From Bacillus licheniformis DSM 13 = ATCC 14580 (GTDB taxonomy: Bacteria; Bacillota; Bacilli; Bacillales; Bacillaceae): DNA of 64,000 nucleotides. The stretch covers positions 472,501 through 536,500 of the forward strand of contig NC_006270.3 of the NCBI RefSeq assembly GCF_000011645.1, in the 5' to 3' direction. The position numbers and the translations under genes were made by a program. The notes beneath the pieces were generated by a model that had not been told where the DNA came from, did not search any database, and saw nothing but the letters and a program-made list of their open reading frames with translations. Shown here piece after piece: positions 17,384 through 25,548 of the stretch (position 1 is its first letter; each line of letters starts with the position of its first letter).

Positions 17384-17417
17384 TTGTGATAGTTTTAAAG
17401 ATGTAAATAGAATACTT
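17384..17417 (+). promoter_or_regulatory. nasD promoter with NsrR-like site
   Basis: TTGTGA (17384-17389), 18 bp, then TAGAAT (17408-17413). ATGTAAATAGAATACTT (17401-17417) overlaps the -10 and resembles the AT-rich NsrR box. The flank GTTTACAAAATTAACTATAATTT is the kind of sequence ResD binds. In B. subtilis nasD is under ResD and NsrR; here this is inferred. Confidence 0.5.
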
Positions 17418-17462
17418 GTTTAGGGCGTATAGTGAATTGTTTTGAAAAAGGGGAGGATCATA

Positions 17463-19883
17463 GTGAAAAAAAAGCAGCTTGTCCTTGTAGGGAACGGTAT
17501 GGCCGGGGTCAGGGCCATTGAAGAAATTCTTAAAATTTCAAACGAAGAGTTTCAGATCACGATTTTCGGCAGCGAACCGCACCCAAACTATAACCGGATT
17601 CTTCTTTCCAAAGTGCTTCAAGGAGATACGGATGTTAAGGACATTACACTGAATGATTGGGATTGGTATGAAGAAAACGGCATTCAGCTGTATACAGGTG
17701 AAGAAGTCGTTAAAGTTGATCCGGAGTCCAAAACCGTCATCACGGATACGGGAAGAGTCCAGCCGTATGATGAACTGATTTTGGCGACAGGTTCTCTCCC
17801 TTTTATTCTGCCATTGCCCGGAGCGGATAAAGAAGGTGTAACAGCTTTCCGTGATATCAAGGATACGGATATCATGCTCGAAGCTTCCAAAACGTACAAA
17901 AAAGCAGCAGTTATCGGCGGCGGGCTGCTGGGACTGGAAGCAGCGCGCGGACTTCTCAACCTTGGCATGGATGTTACCGTTGTCCACCTCGCGCCATATT
18001 TGATGGAGCGTCAGCTTGATGCAGCCGCAGGACGGCTTTTGCAAAAAGAGCTGGAAAAGCAGGGCATGAAATTTTTACTGGAAAAGCAGACCGAAGAAAT
18101 TTACGGAGAAACACGTGTCGAAGGCTTAAAATTCAAAGACGGCTCAACGCTTGAGGCCGATTTGGTCGTCATGGCGGTCGGAATCAAGCCGAACGTTCAG
18201 CTCGGCAAAGACTGCGGCCTTCCGGTAAACAGAGGAATCGTCGTCAATGATTACATGGAGACCGAAGTTCCCAACATTTACGCTGTCGGAGAATGCGCGG
18301 AGCATAGGGGCATTGCCTACGGACTTGTCGCGCCTCTTTATGAACAGGCAAAAGTGCTTGCCAAAAAAATCTGCGGCGTTGAAACGGCTCCGTATGAAGG
18401 ATCTGTTTTATCTACCCAGCTGAAGGTTTCCGGTGTTGAGGTCTTTTCTGCCGGTGACTTTAATGAGGATGACGGAGAAGACAAAAAAGCGCTCAAAGTG
18501 TTTGACGAACAGGACGGAATCTACAAAAAAATCGTTCTGCGCGGCAATCAGGTGATCGGCGCCGTACTGTTCGGAGACAGCAGCGAAGGAAACAGGCTGT
18601 TTTCCATGATTCAAAAAGGAGCGGATATTTCTGATACTTCAAAAATTTCAATCTTGCAGCCTTTGAATCAGGAAGAAGGCATGAGCTTGACCGCTGCGAT
18701 GAGCGACGATGAGATCGTGTGCGGCTGCAACGGCGTTTCGAAAGGAATGATCATTCAGGCGATCAAAGAGCAGGGATGCACATCGACGGATGAAATTAAA
18801 GCATGCACAGGCGCATCGCGCTCTTGCGGAGGATGTAAGCCGCTTGTCGCAGAGATTCTCCAGCATACGCTCGGCTCAGAATTTGATGCTTCAGCACAAA
18901 AAGAAGCGATTTGCGGATGTACGGACCTTTCAAGAGACGAACTCGTGGCCGAAATCAGAGAAAAAGGGCTGACCCATACAAAAGAAGTCATGAACGTGCT
19001 CGGCTGGAAAACGGCGGAAGGCTGTTCCAAATGCCGCCCTGCGCTTAACTACTACCTCGGCATGATCAATCCGAAGGAATATGAAGATGAAAGAGAATCC
19101 CGCTTCGTCAATGAACGGATGCACGCCAACATTCAAAAAGACGGCACATATTCAGTCGTACCGCGGATGTACGGCGGGGTCACCAATTCGAATGACTTGC
19201 GGCGCATCGCCGATGTCGTCGACAAATATGAAATTCCTCTAGTGAAAATGACCGGCGGCCAGCGGATCGATCTGATCGGCGTCAAAAAAGAGGATCTTCC
19301 GAAAGTATGGGCTGATCTTGACATGCCTTCTGGATTTGCTTACGGAAAAACGCTCAGAACCGTAAAAACGTGCGTAGGCGAACAGTTCTGCCGCTTCGGA
19401 ACGCAAGATTCAATGGCTCTCGGAATTGACCTTGAGAAAAAATTTGAAGGGCTCTACACGCCTCACAAAATTAAAATGGCGGTTTCCGCTTGTCCGAGAA
19501 ACTGTGCTGAATCCGGCATTAAAGATATCGGCGTTGTCGGCATCGACGGCGGCTGGGAAATTTACGTCGGCGGAAACGGAGGCACACATCTGCGTGCAGG
19601 CGATCTGTTAATGAAAGTCAAAACGGCTGAAGAAGTCATCGAAATCACAGGCGCATATCTCCAATACTATCGTGAAACAGCCAACTATTTAGAGCGGACA
19701 TCTGCATGGATCGAACGTGTCGGCTTGTCCCACGTCCAATCCGTATTGAATGATAAAGAAAAACGCAAAGAGCTGAATGACCGCATCAATCAAGCGCTGT
19801 CTGTCCATAAAGACCCGTGGAAAGACTTTTTGGAAGACGGAAAGACAACAAGACAGCTATTCGAAAATGTTGTCACTTCCTAA
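17463..19883 (+). CDS. nasD: NasD, NADH-dependent nitrite reductase large subunit
   Basis: 806 residues. FAD/NADH reductase domain (LVLVGNGMAGVRAIEE, IGGGLLGLEAARG), BFD-type [2Fe-2S] clusters (CGCNGVSKG...CGGCKP and CGCTDL...CSKCRP), then an intact siroheme/[4Fe-4S] catalytic domain with KTCVGEQFCRFG (near residue 635) and SACPRNCAESG (near 675). It reduces nitrite to ammonium with NasE. The start is the GTG at 17463, behind GGGGAGG, because homologues begin MxKKQLVLVGNG; upstream in-frame codons have no support. It has its own promoter, so nitrite reduction can be expressed without nasBC. Confidence 0.95.
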   Translation: MKKKQLVLVGNGMAGVRAIEEILKISNEEFQITIFGSEPHPNYNRILLSKVLQGDTDVKDITLNDWDWYEENGIQLYTGEEVVKVDPESKTVITDTGRVQPYDELILATGSLPFILPLPGADKEGVTAFRDIKDTDIMLEASKTYKKAAVIGGGLLGLEAARGLLNLGMDVTVVHLAPYLMERQLDAAAGRLLQKELEKQGMKFLLEKQTEEIYGETRVEGLKFKDGSTLEADLVVMAVGIKPNVQLGKDCGLPVNRGIVVNDYMETEVPNIYAVGECAEHRGIAYGLVAPLYEQAKVLAKKICGVETAPYEGSVLSTQLKVSGVEVFSAGDFNEDDGEDKKALKVFDEQDGIYKKIVLRGNQVIGAVLFGDSSEGNRLFSMIQKGADISDTSKISILQPLNQEEGMSLTAAMSDDEIVCGCNGVSKGMIIQAIKEQGCTSTDEIKACTGASRSCGGCKPLVAEILQHTLGSEFDASAQKEAICGCTDLSRDELVAEIREKGLTHTKEVMNVLGWKTAEGCSKCRPALNYYLGMINPKEYEDERESRFVNERMHANIQKDGTYSVVPRMYGGVTNSNDLRRIADVVDKYEIPLVKMTGGQRIDLIGVKKEDLPKVWADLDMPSGFAYGKTLRTVKTCVGEQFCRFGTQDSMALGIDLEKKFEGLYTPHKIKMAVSACPRNCAESGIKDIGVVGIDGGWEIYVGGNGGTHLRAGDLLMKVKTAEEVIEITGAYLQYYRETANYLERTSAWIERVGLSHVQSVLNDKEKRKELNDRINQALSVHKDPWKDFLEDGKTTRQLFENVVTS

Positions 19884-19913
19884 AATGAAAAACCAACTTG
19901 AGGAGGAATTCAC

Positions 19914-20234
19914 ATGGTGAACAAGAACTTAACAAAGGTGTTTGTTTCGAAGATCGGGGATTTGCCGAATCAGCTTGGGAAGACAGTGTTCATCAAGGAC
20001 AAGGAAATCGCGGTATTCAAGCTTTCAAACGGCAGCGTCCGCGCGATTGAAAACCGCTGCCCCCACAAAGGGGGCGTGCTTGCCGAAGGAATGGTAAGCG
20101 GCGAATTCGTCTTCTGTCCGATGCACGACTGGAAGATCAGCCTTGAAGACGGCAAAGTCCAAGAGCCTGACACGGGGTGTGTGCAGACATACGAAACGGT
20201 CGTTGAAGGCGAAGATTTGTATATCGTTTATTAA
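19914..20234 (+). CDS. nasE: NasE, nitrite reductase small subunit (Rieske type)
   Basis: 106 residues forming a single Rieske [2Fe-2S] domain with the two ligand boxes NRCPHKGG and FCPMHDWKIS. It is the partner of NasD in cytoplasmic NADH-nitrite reductase. AGGAGGA precedes the ATG and the gene follows nasD by 30 nt, so they are co-transcribed. The 117-bp gap to nasF holds a modest hairpin. Confidence 0.93.
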   Translation: MVNKNLTKVFVSKIGDLPNQLGKTVFIKDKEIAVFKLSNGSVRAIENRCPHKGGVLAEGMVSGEFVFCPMHDWKISLEDGKVQEPDTGCVQTYETVVEGEDLYIVY

Positions 20235-20273
20235 ACGGCGCAACAAGCGAAACGCAATATTTCAAAAGCCTTA

Positions 20274-20300
20274 AGGGTCGCAGAACGTGACCCCTCTTTA
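20274..20300 (+). terminator. Weak hairpin between nasE and nasF
   Basis: A stem of gggtc/gaccc with an 11-nt spacer is followed by ctctttatt. It may act as a leaky terminator that lowers nasF expression; the T tract is interrupted. Confidence 0.35.
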
Positions 20301-20351
20301 TTAAAAAAACAAACGCGTTCACATAATCGGCAGATGGAAGGATGACAGTTG

Positions 20352-21812
20352 ATGGGGAATGGGAAAGTTTATTTTGTCGGGGCCGGACCGGGCGATTCAG
20401 GATTGATCACATTAAAAGGAAGAACGCTGATCGAGGCGGCGGATGTCATATTGTATGACAGGCTCGTCAATTCCCGGCTGCTTGAGCATGCAAAAGCATC
20501 ATGCGAATTTGTCTACTGCGGCAAGCTCCCGGACCGCCATTATATGAGGCAAAGTGAAATCAATGCACTGCTCATTGAAAAGGGGCTGAAAGGCCTCAAA
20601 GTGGTCCGGCTGAAAGGAGGAGACCCGAGCGTGTTTGGCAGAGTCGGGGAAGAAGCGGCCGCCGTCAGCGAACACGGCATCCCGTACGAGATGGTGCCAG
20701 GCATTACATCGGGAATCGCCGCTCCTCTTTATGCCGGACTGCCTGTGACCCACCGCGATTTCGCTTCATCCTTTGCCGTTGTCACCGCCCATGATAAATC
20801 GGGCAAACCGGAGATGAATTGGGAAGGGCTGGCCAAGGGCGTCCAAACCCTCGTCTTTTACATGGGGATCAAAAACCTTGGTTATATATGCGAGCAGCTG
20901 ATGAAACACGGCAAGTCCCCCCTTGTTCCCGCAATGGCCATCCAATGGGGCACATGGGGCCGGCAGCGGAGTGTTAAAGGGACATTGCAGAATATCAGGG
21001 AGAAAATAACCGAGCATCAGATCAAAAATCCCGCGATTATCGTCATCGGCGACATCGTATCATTCAGGCAGAACAGCTGGTTTGAAGAAAAGCCTTTGAT
21101 CGGGCTGAACATCATGGCAGTCAAAAGCTGTGAAGAAGAACAAATTCCAGTGGAGGCGCTTCGTGAACAAGGCGCTGAAGTTGTGGAATGGCCGAAATGG
21201 AAATCGGCCGAAACGGTGCCTGACGATGCACTTTTAGGTCGAATCGCTTGTTTTGACAGCCTGCTGTTCACCTCAAGTGCGTCACTGCGCAGATTTTTCA
21301 GCCGGCTTGCTGCTTTGAAGATCGATGTCAGGGAAATGCGCGGAAGGCTTTACGCTTCAGATCAGCATGTAAAAGCAGCTCTTGAAGAACGGGGATTTGA
21401 AGCCTTTCTGCAAACGGAAATGCCGGTCTCGGGCAGCTGTTTGCTGATCGGCAGCCGGGAAGCCGTGCAAAATTACCCGCACTCCGGGTGCGAGGTATTG
21501 ATTACACATGACAGGGTGATCGACAGCCGCTTTACCTCGATCATCAAACGGGAAATTGATGAGTTTCCTATTGATATAGTGTTGTTTTCAAATCGAACAT
21601 GCGTCGAGCTGTTCGTAAACGAGGCGGAGACAGTCGGCCTCCATCCGGAAAAAACGGCTGCCCGTCTTCAGGCGTTCTGCCTCACTGAAGAAGCGGGGGA
21701 GAGAGCTGCAGCCGTAGGGTTTCAGCGCGTTCATGCAGTGAATGATCGCGATCGCCTGCCGGATGTCATCAAAGAGATCAACCGAACAGCCGAATTTGTC
21801 TGTCAGAGCTGA
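20352..21812 (+). CDS. nasF: NasF, uroporphyrinogen-III C-methyltransferase with HemD-like C-terminus
   Basis: 486 residues. The first 240 or so are a SUMT (CobA-type) methylase: VYFVGAGPGDSGLITLKG, VRLKGGDPSVFGRVGEEA and VPGITSGIAAPLYAGLPVTHR. It makes precorrin-2 from uroporphyrinogen III for siroheme, the nitrite reductase cofactor. The second half resembles a diverged uroporphyrinogen-III synthase (LLFTSSASLRRFFSRL). The product is co-oriented with nasDE. The ATG at 20352 is preferred to a TTG at 20349, both behind GGAAGGA. Confidence 0.9.
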   Translation: MGNGKVYFVGAGPGDSGLITLKGRTLIEAADVILYDRLVNSRLLEHAKASCEFVYCGKLPDRHYMRQSEINALLIEKGLKGLKVVRLKGGDPSVFGRVGEEAAAVSEHGIPYEMVPGITSGIAAPLYAGLPVTHRDFASSFAVVTAHDKSGKPEMNWEGLAKGVQTLVFYMGIKNLGYICEQLMKHGKSPLVPAMAIQWGTWGRQRSVKGTLQNIREKITEHQIKNPAIIVIGDIVSFRQNSWFEEKPLIGLNIMAVKSCEEEQIPVEALREQGAEVVEWPKWKSAETVPDDALLGRIACFDSLLFTSSASLRRFFSRLAALKIDVREMRGRLYASDQHVKAALEERGFEAFLQTEMPVSGSCLLIGSREAVQNYPHSGCEVLITHDRVIDSRFTSIIKREIDEFPIDIVLFSNRTCVELFVNEAETVGLHPEKTAARLQAFCLTEEAGERAAAVGFQRVHAVNDRDRLPDVIKEINRTAEFVCQS

Positions 21813-21839
21813 AAAAAGCAGGGGGAACCCTGCTTTTTT
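21812..21839. terminator. Bidirectional terminator, nasF and the GntR gene
   Basis: Stem aaaaaagcaggg/ccctgctttttt with loop ggaa. Convergent genes end on both sides. Confidence 0.9.
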
Positions 21840-22527
21840 AGCGTGCGGCACTGCTTCTGAACAACACCTCTTTTAAGTAGCAAAGGTCTGCCTCTATATG
21901 CTTCCTCATTGATTCGGCTGCTTTTGCGTCATTTCTGTCCTGCATGTGACGCAGAATCTCCTCGTGCTGATTGATGATTTCAAGAGTGCGCTCCGGTTTT
22001 TCAAGGTTTTTGCTCCGGTAGAAAAAGGTCAGCGACCGTAAATCAAGCAGCTGTTTTTGCAGGCGTTCGTTTTCGCTCGCTTCGATGATGGCATCATGAA
22101 ATTGCGTATTTAGGCGAAGCAGAGCATTAGCCGACTCCGGACCTTGGCTTTTCTGGTGCTTATGCGCCTCAGAGAGCGTTTCGGAAATGAGCTCCAGTGT
22201 TTCATTAGAGGCAAGGCGAGTCGCCAAAGAAACGGCCAGGGATTCGAGCGCCTGACGGCATTGGTATATTTCTTCAAGATCTTTGATTGTCGGTTCATAA
22301 ACTGTAATTTTTGATTTATCATCTATCAATAACAGGCCTTCTTGTTCAAGTGTCCGAATCGCCTCTCTGACGGGGCTGCGGCTCACTTGCAGCTCCTTGG
22401 CGATTTTGGATTCATAGATCCGTTCGCCGGGCTGATATCCTCCTTTAATAATCATATCTTTTAAATAATGATGGACTTGATCATGATAAGAGACTGCACG
22501 TTGGATCGAAAACTTCACGCTGTTCAC
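21838..22527 (-). CDS. GntR-family (FadR/FCD) regulator
   Basis: 229 residues. N-terminal GntR winged helix (YLKDMIIKGGYQPGERIYESKIAKEL, VSRSPVREAIRTLEQEGLL) and an all-helical FCD effector domain with the metal/ligand pattern LESLAVSLATRLA, NTQFHDAIIEAS, INQHEEILRHM and HIEADL. FCD regulators usually respond to small carboxylic acids. It is divergent from a dicarboxylate symporter, and a perfect palindrome overlaps that gene's start region, so it most likely represses the transporter until its substrate is present. The effector is inferred. Confidence 0.88.
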   Translation of the reverse strand: MNSVKFSIQRAVSYHDQVHHYLKDMIIKGGYQPGERIYESKIAKELQVSRSPVREAIRTLEQEGLLLIDDKSKITVYEPTIKDLEEIYQCRQALESLAVSLATRLASNETLELISETLSEAHKHQKSQGPESANALLRLNTQFHDAIIEASENERLQKQLLDLRSLTFFYRSKNLEKPERTLEIINQHEEILRHMQDRNDAKAAESMRKHIEADLCYLKEVLFRSSAAR

Positions 22528-22633
22528 CTCGTTTATTTTTCACTGCGGAAATCACTAATAGTCTAGCAAAAAGAGAGAAATACCATCAATCTAAAATTAC
22601 CATAATATTGAGTATTTTGTGACAAAAAAAGTG

Positions 22634-22661
22634 TTGACTGCCATTAGCTGTCCGTTATAAT
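22634..22661 (+). promoter_or_regulatory. Promoter of the dicarboxylate symporter gene
   Basis: TTGACT (22634-22639), 16 bp, TATAAT (22656-22661): a strong sigma-A match. Confidence 0.75.
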
Positions 22662-22670
22662 TAAGTTATA

Positions 22671-22682
22671 ACTGTCGACAGT
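22671..22682. promoter_or_regulatory. Palindromic operator candidate for the GntR regulator
   Basis: ACTGTCGACAGT is a perfect 12-bp palindrome just after the -10 of the symporter promoter, where a repressor would block initiation. Confidence 0.55.
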
Positions 22683-22707
22683 CGGCAGATTACTTTTTGA
22701 TTATTAT

Positions 22708-22721
22708 TGTAAGCGCTTTAT
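22708..22721 (+). promoter_or_regulatory. cre-like CcpA site in the symporter leader
   Basis: TGTAAGCGCTTTAT fits the cre consensus TGWAANCGNTNWCA except at the last two bases. It lies downstream of the promoter, a usual place for catabolite repression by roadblock. Confidence 0.6.
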
Positions 22722-22747
22722 AGATAGAGGGGAAGGGGGAGTTTTTT

Positions 22748-24388
22748 ATGAAATCAAGCGTTGTGTCAGCATGGGATATGCTTTGGAGATCACACCGGGA
22801 AGCAAAGAGGCTGCTTTTGTTCGCCATGCCTGTCAGGGCGGGAAAAGATGCCGGTTTAAAGATAAATTCGGAACAAACCATGAAGGAAGAGAAGCCGCCG
22901 AGCTATAAAACGCCTCAAAAAATCGGGCTGCTGCTTGGTCCTGCATTGTTTTTCGCTGTCCTTTTGTTCTTTTTTCCCGAGGGTCTGAGCTATGAAGGTA
23001 GAATGGTATTGGCGACTACTTTGTGGGTTGCGGTTTGGTGGATTACGGAGGCTGTTCCGATTCCGGCTGCATCATTGCTGCCGATCGTGCTGCTTCCGCT
23101 GACGGGGGCGCTGGAAGGGGCAGCTGTCACGTCGAGCTACGGCGATCCGATCGTCTTTTTATTCTTAGGGGGCTTCTTGATTGCACTTGCGATGGAACGT
23201 TGGAATCTCCATAAACGGATTGCGCTCAATATTATTTCTGTAGTGGGCACGAGCACCTCGAGGATCGTCCTCGGTTTTATGGCGGCCACAGGATTTTTGT
23301 CTATGTGGGTCTCAAATACGGCCGCGGTGATGATGATGCTTCCAATTGGAACCGCTATCATTCATCAGGTATCAGCTGTCATAAAGTCTGAAAGAAAAGA
23401 TTTAGCCGCAGAAGAGGCGAAATTTTCAAAAGCGCTGATCTTCAGCATCGGGTATGCGGGGACAATCGGCGGACTCGGTACGCTGATCGGCACGCCGCCG
23501 AACATTATTTTGGCGGCCAATATTAAGAAGCTGTACGGAGTTGAAGTGTCTTTCGGCGGATGGATGGCTTTTGCCGTTCCGGTCGTCGTCATTTTGCTTG
23601 TAGCGGTATGGCTGTACTTGACGAAAGTGGCGCATCCGATCAAGATGAAGGAGCTTCCGGGCGGAAAAGAATTGATTCTCGAAGAAAAAAGAAAGCTTGG
23701 AAAGATGAGTTTTGAAGAAACAATGGTTCTGCTCGTCTTCGGGTTTGCCGCGTTTATGTGGGTGACGAGAACGTTTTTATGGGATGACAAAATACCGGGT
23801 ATTGACGATACAATGATTGCGATATTCGCCGCTTCATTGCTCTTCTTGATCCCTTCGCTCAATAAAGGGGGCAGGGTATTGGACTGGTCGGTATCAAAGG
23901 ACTTGCCGTGGGGGATTCTCCTTTTATTCGGAGGAGGCTTGGCGCTCGCAACAGGTTTTAAAGAAACGGGTCTGGCGGAGTGGATCGGCGGAAGGCTGAC
24001 GGTATTGGATGGATTTAACTTTGTGGTTATTGTCATCATCTCAACGGCATTGGTGCTGTTTTTGACGGAGATTACGTCGAATACGGCTACGGCGACCATG
24101 ATTCTGCCTGTACTGGCCTCGCTCGCTTTAGCGCTGAATGTTCATCCGTACGCATTAATGGTGCCTGCTGCAATGGCGGCAAACTGCGCCTTCATGCTGC
24201 CGGTCGGCACGCCGCCGAATGCAATTATTTTCGCATCGGGCAAATTGAAGATCAGCGAAATGGTTCGAACCGGCTTTGTCATTAATATTTTCACGCTAAT
24301 TTTAATCGTCGGAGCTGTGTTCTACATTCTTCCGCATTTATGGGGAGTAGATCTGACCGTCTTCCCCGACAATCTGAAATCGAATTGA
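22748..24388 (+). CDS. Na+/dicarboxylate symporter, DASS (SLC13) family
   Basis: 546 residues with about 11 membrane helices after a hydrophilic N-terminus of about 55. It carries both DASS signature repeats, MWVSNTAAVMMMLPIGTAI and ITSNTATATMILPVLASLA, whose SNT triplets bind Na+ and carboxylate, plus GTPPNIILAAN and GTPPNAIIFASG. It likely imports succinate, fumarate or malate with Na+. A Na+-coupled dicarboxylate transporter (SdcL) has been characterised from B. licheniformis, and this is probably that gene, though I could not compare sequences. The promoter carries a GntR operator candidate and a cre. Confidence 0.88.
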   Translation: MKSSVVSAWDMLWRSHREAKRLLLFAMPVRAGKDAGLKINSEQTMKEEKPPSYKTPQKIGLLLGPALFFAVLLFFFPEGLSYEGRMVLATTLWVAVWWITEAVPIPAASLLPIVLLPLTGALEGAAVTSSYGDPIVFLFLGGFLIALAMERWNLHKRIALNIISVVGTSTSRIVLGFMAATGFLSMWVSNTAAVMMMLPIGTAIIHQVSAVIKSERKDLAAEEAKFSKALIFSIGYAGTIGGLGTLIGTPPNIILAANIKKLYGVEVSFGGWMAFAVPVVVILLVAVWLYLTKVAHPIKMKELPGGKELILEEKRKLGKMSFEETMVLLVFGFAAFMWVTRTFLWDDKIPGIDDTMIAIFAASLLFLIPSLNKGGRVLDWSVSKDLPWGILLLFGGGLALATGFKETGLAEWIGGRLTVLDGFNFVVIVIISTALVLFLTEITSNTATATMILPVLASLALALNVHPYALMVPAAMAANCAFMLPVGTPPNAIIFASGKLKISEMVRTGFVINIFTLILIVGAVFYILPHLWGVDLTVFPDNLKSN

Positions 24389-24476
24389 TGAAGCGAAGCC
24401 GGAGCTTAAGCCCCGGCTTTTGGTCATGGTGAAGCTTGCAATTGATCGTTCAGCAGCCATTTAAAAAGAGAAAAAA

Positions 24477-24919
24477 ATGAAACTGCTGAAAAAAAAGATG
24501 ATCAGCATGAACAACCCTGTACTGCCGCATCGATACCCATTTCTATTCATAGATTGTGTTGTAGAGAGTGAGCCGGGAAAATGGGTGAAAGGCTATAAAT
24601 TCATAACGGAAAACGACTGGTTCATCACCGAAAATCAAAAGGAAATGCCATTTTCATCTTAATAGAAGCGCTGGCTCAGACCGCAGCATTTACTGCGTTG
24701 AAAGAACCGGCTGAAATCGGCTTTCTGTCTTCGGTGAAAAAAGCCGAATGCACCGGCAAGGCCGTTGTGGGAGACAAACTTGATCTATACTTTGAAGTTT
24801 CCCGCTATAAACGGGGGTTTTTATTCGGCAAAGGAACCGCCTCAGTAAACGGAAAACCTGCAGTGAAAGCAGAGATCGGAATTTTTATGGAGCAAAGTGA
24901 AAGCGGGGGAGAAGATTGA
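24477..24919 (+). pseudogene. FabZ-like hot-dog dehydratase gene broken by a frameshift
   Basis: The first frame reads PVLPHRYPFLFIDCVVESEPGK, the FabZ start with its catalytic His, and runs to ENQKEMPFSS before a stop near 24662. The next frame continues with ILIEALAQTAAFTALK, the segment with the catalytic Glu, and then a normal hot-dog C-terminus ending at 24919. One base is missing near 24650 (in atgccattttcatc); adding one restores a protein of about 147 residues. This could be a real inactivating mutation or a sequencing error. The starting ATG has only a weak SD. It overlaps the following TrmO-like gene by 4 nt. Confidence 0.75.
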
Positions 24920-25383
24920 TAGAAATAAAGCCTGTCGCGTTTGTGGAAAACTTGCGGACTTTCCCGAAGGATGATCATTGGGGCGATGTGATTTCTGAAA
25001 TTAAGTTGGCTGAAGGCATCCATCCGGACGCTTTAAAAGGGATCGAAGAATTTTCCCATTTGGACATTATCTTTTACTTTCATCAAGTAAAAGAGGAACA
25101 CATTCAATATAAGGCGAGGCGCCCGAGAAACAATAAAAACTATCCTGAGACAGGCATTTTCGCCCAACGGGGAAAAAACAGGCCGAACAGGCTCGGCGCG
25201 ACCGTTGTCACCCTCCTTGAAAAATCCGGGAGCAAGCTTGTAGTGAAAGGGTTGGATGCGATTGACGGAACACCTGTAATCGATATCAAACCGGTGATGA
25301 AAGAGTTTCTCCCGAAAGGACAAATCATACAGCCGAAATGGTCGGAAGATTTGATGAAAGTATATTGGCATGCAGCTGATTGA
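24916..25383 (+). CDS. TrmO / TsaA-family SAM-binding protein
   Basis: 155 residues of the YaeB/VirR (TrmO) beta-barrel family: PVAFVENLRTFPKDDHWGDVISEIKL, FSHLDIIFYFHQV, TGIFAQRGKNRPNRLGATVV and LDAIDGTPVIDIKP. E. coli TrmO N6-methylates t6A37 of tRNA; short members without the C-terminal domain, like this one, may have other substrates. It starts at a TTG (24916) behind GGGGGAGAAG, overlapping the stop of the preceding frame (TTGA), which implies translational coupling to the FabZ-like gene. The domain itself is intact. Confidence 0.75.
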   Translation: MIEIKPVAFVENLRTFPKDDHWGDVISEIKLAEGIHPDALKGIEEFSHLDIIFYFHQVKEEHIQYKARRPRNNKNYPETGIFAQRGKNRPNRLGATVVTLLEKSGSKLVVKGLDAIDGTPVIDIKPVMKEFLPKGQIIQPKWSEDLMKVYWHAAD

Positions 25384-25386
25384 TAG

Positions 25387-25420
25387 AAAAAACCTCTCAA
25401 CACCTTCTGAGAGGTTTTTT
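25387..25420 (+). terminator. Terminator behind the TrmO-like gene
   Basis: Stem acctctca/tgagaggt with flanking A and T runs (A6 before, T6 after). Confidence 0.85.
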
Positions 25421-25505
25421 CATGCTTATACGATAAAAAAGAAGGATATCAGACCAATCTTGAAGATCGGAAGTCCCATGAATTGTGCCCAATCGGCAAA
25501 CAAAA

Positions 25506-25519
25506 TGAAAGCGCTTTAT
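25506..25519 (+). promoter_or_regulatory. cre-like CcpA site before the PRD regulator gene
   Basis: TGAAAGCGCTTTAT matches cre except for the last two bases. It lies 30 bp before the start codon, so CcpA would block the PTS operon when glucose is present. Confidence 0.6.
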
Positions 25520-25548
25520 TATATGATGTCAATAAGGGGGTCGCAAAA

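Noticed and set aside
23365..24099. 244-codon minus-strand frame inside the dicarboxylate symporter gene
   Set aside because: It mirrors the hydrophobic coding pattern of the opposite strand, has no ribosome site and no recognisable domain.
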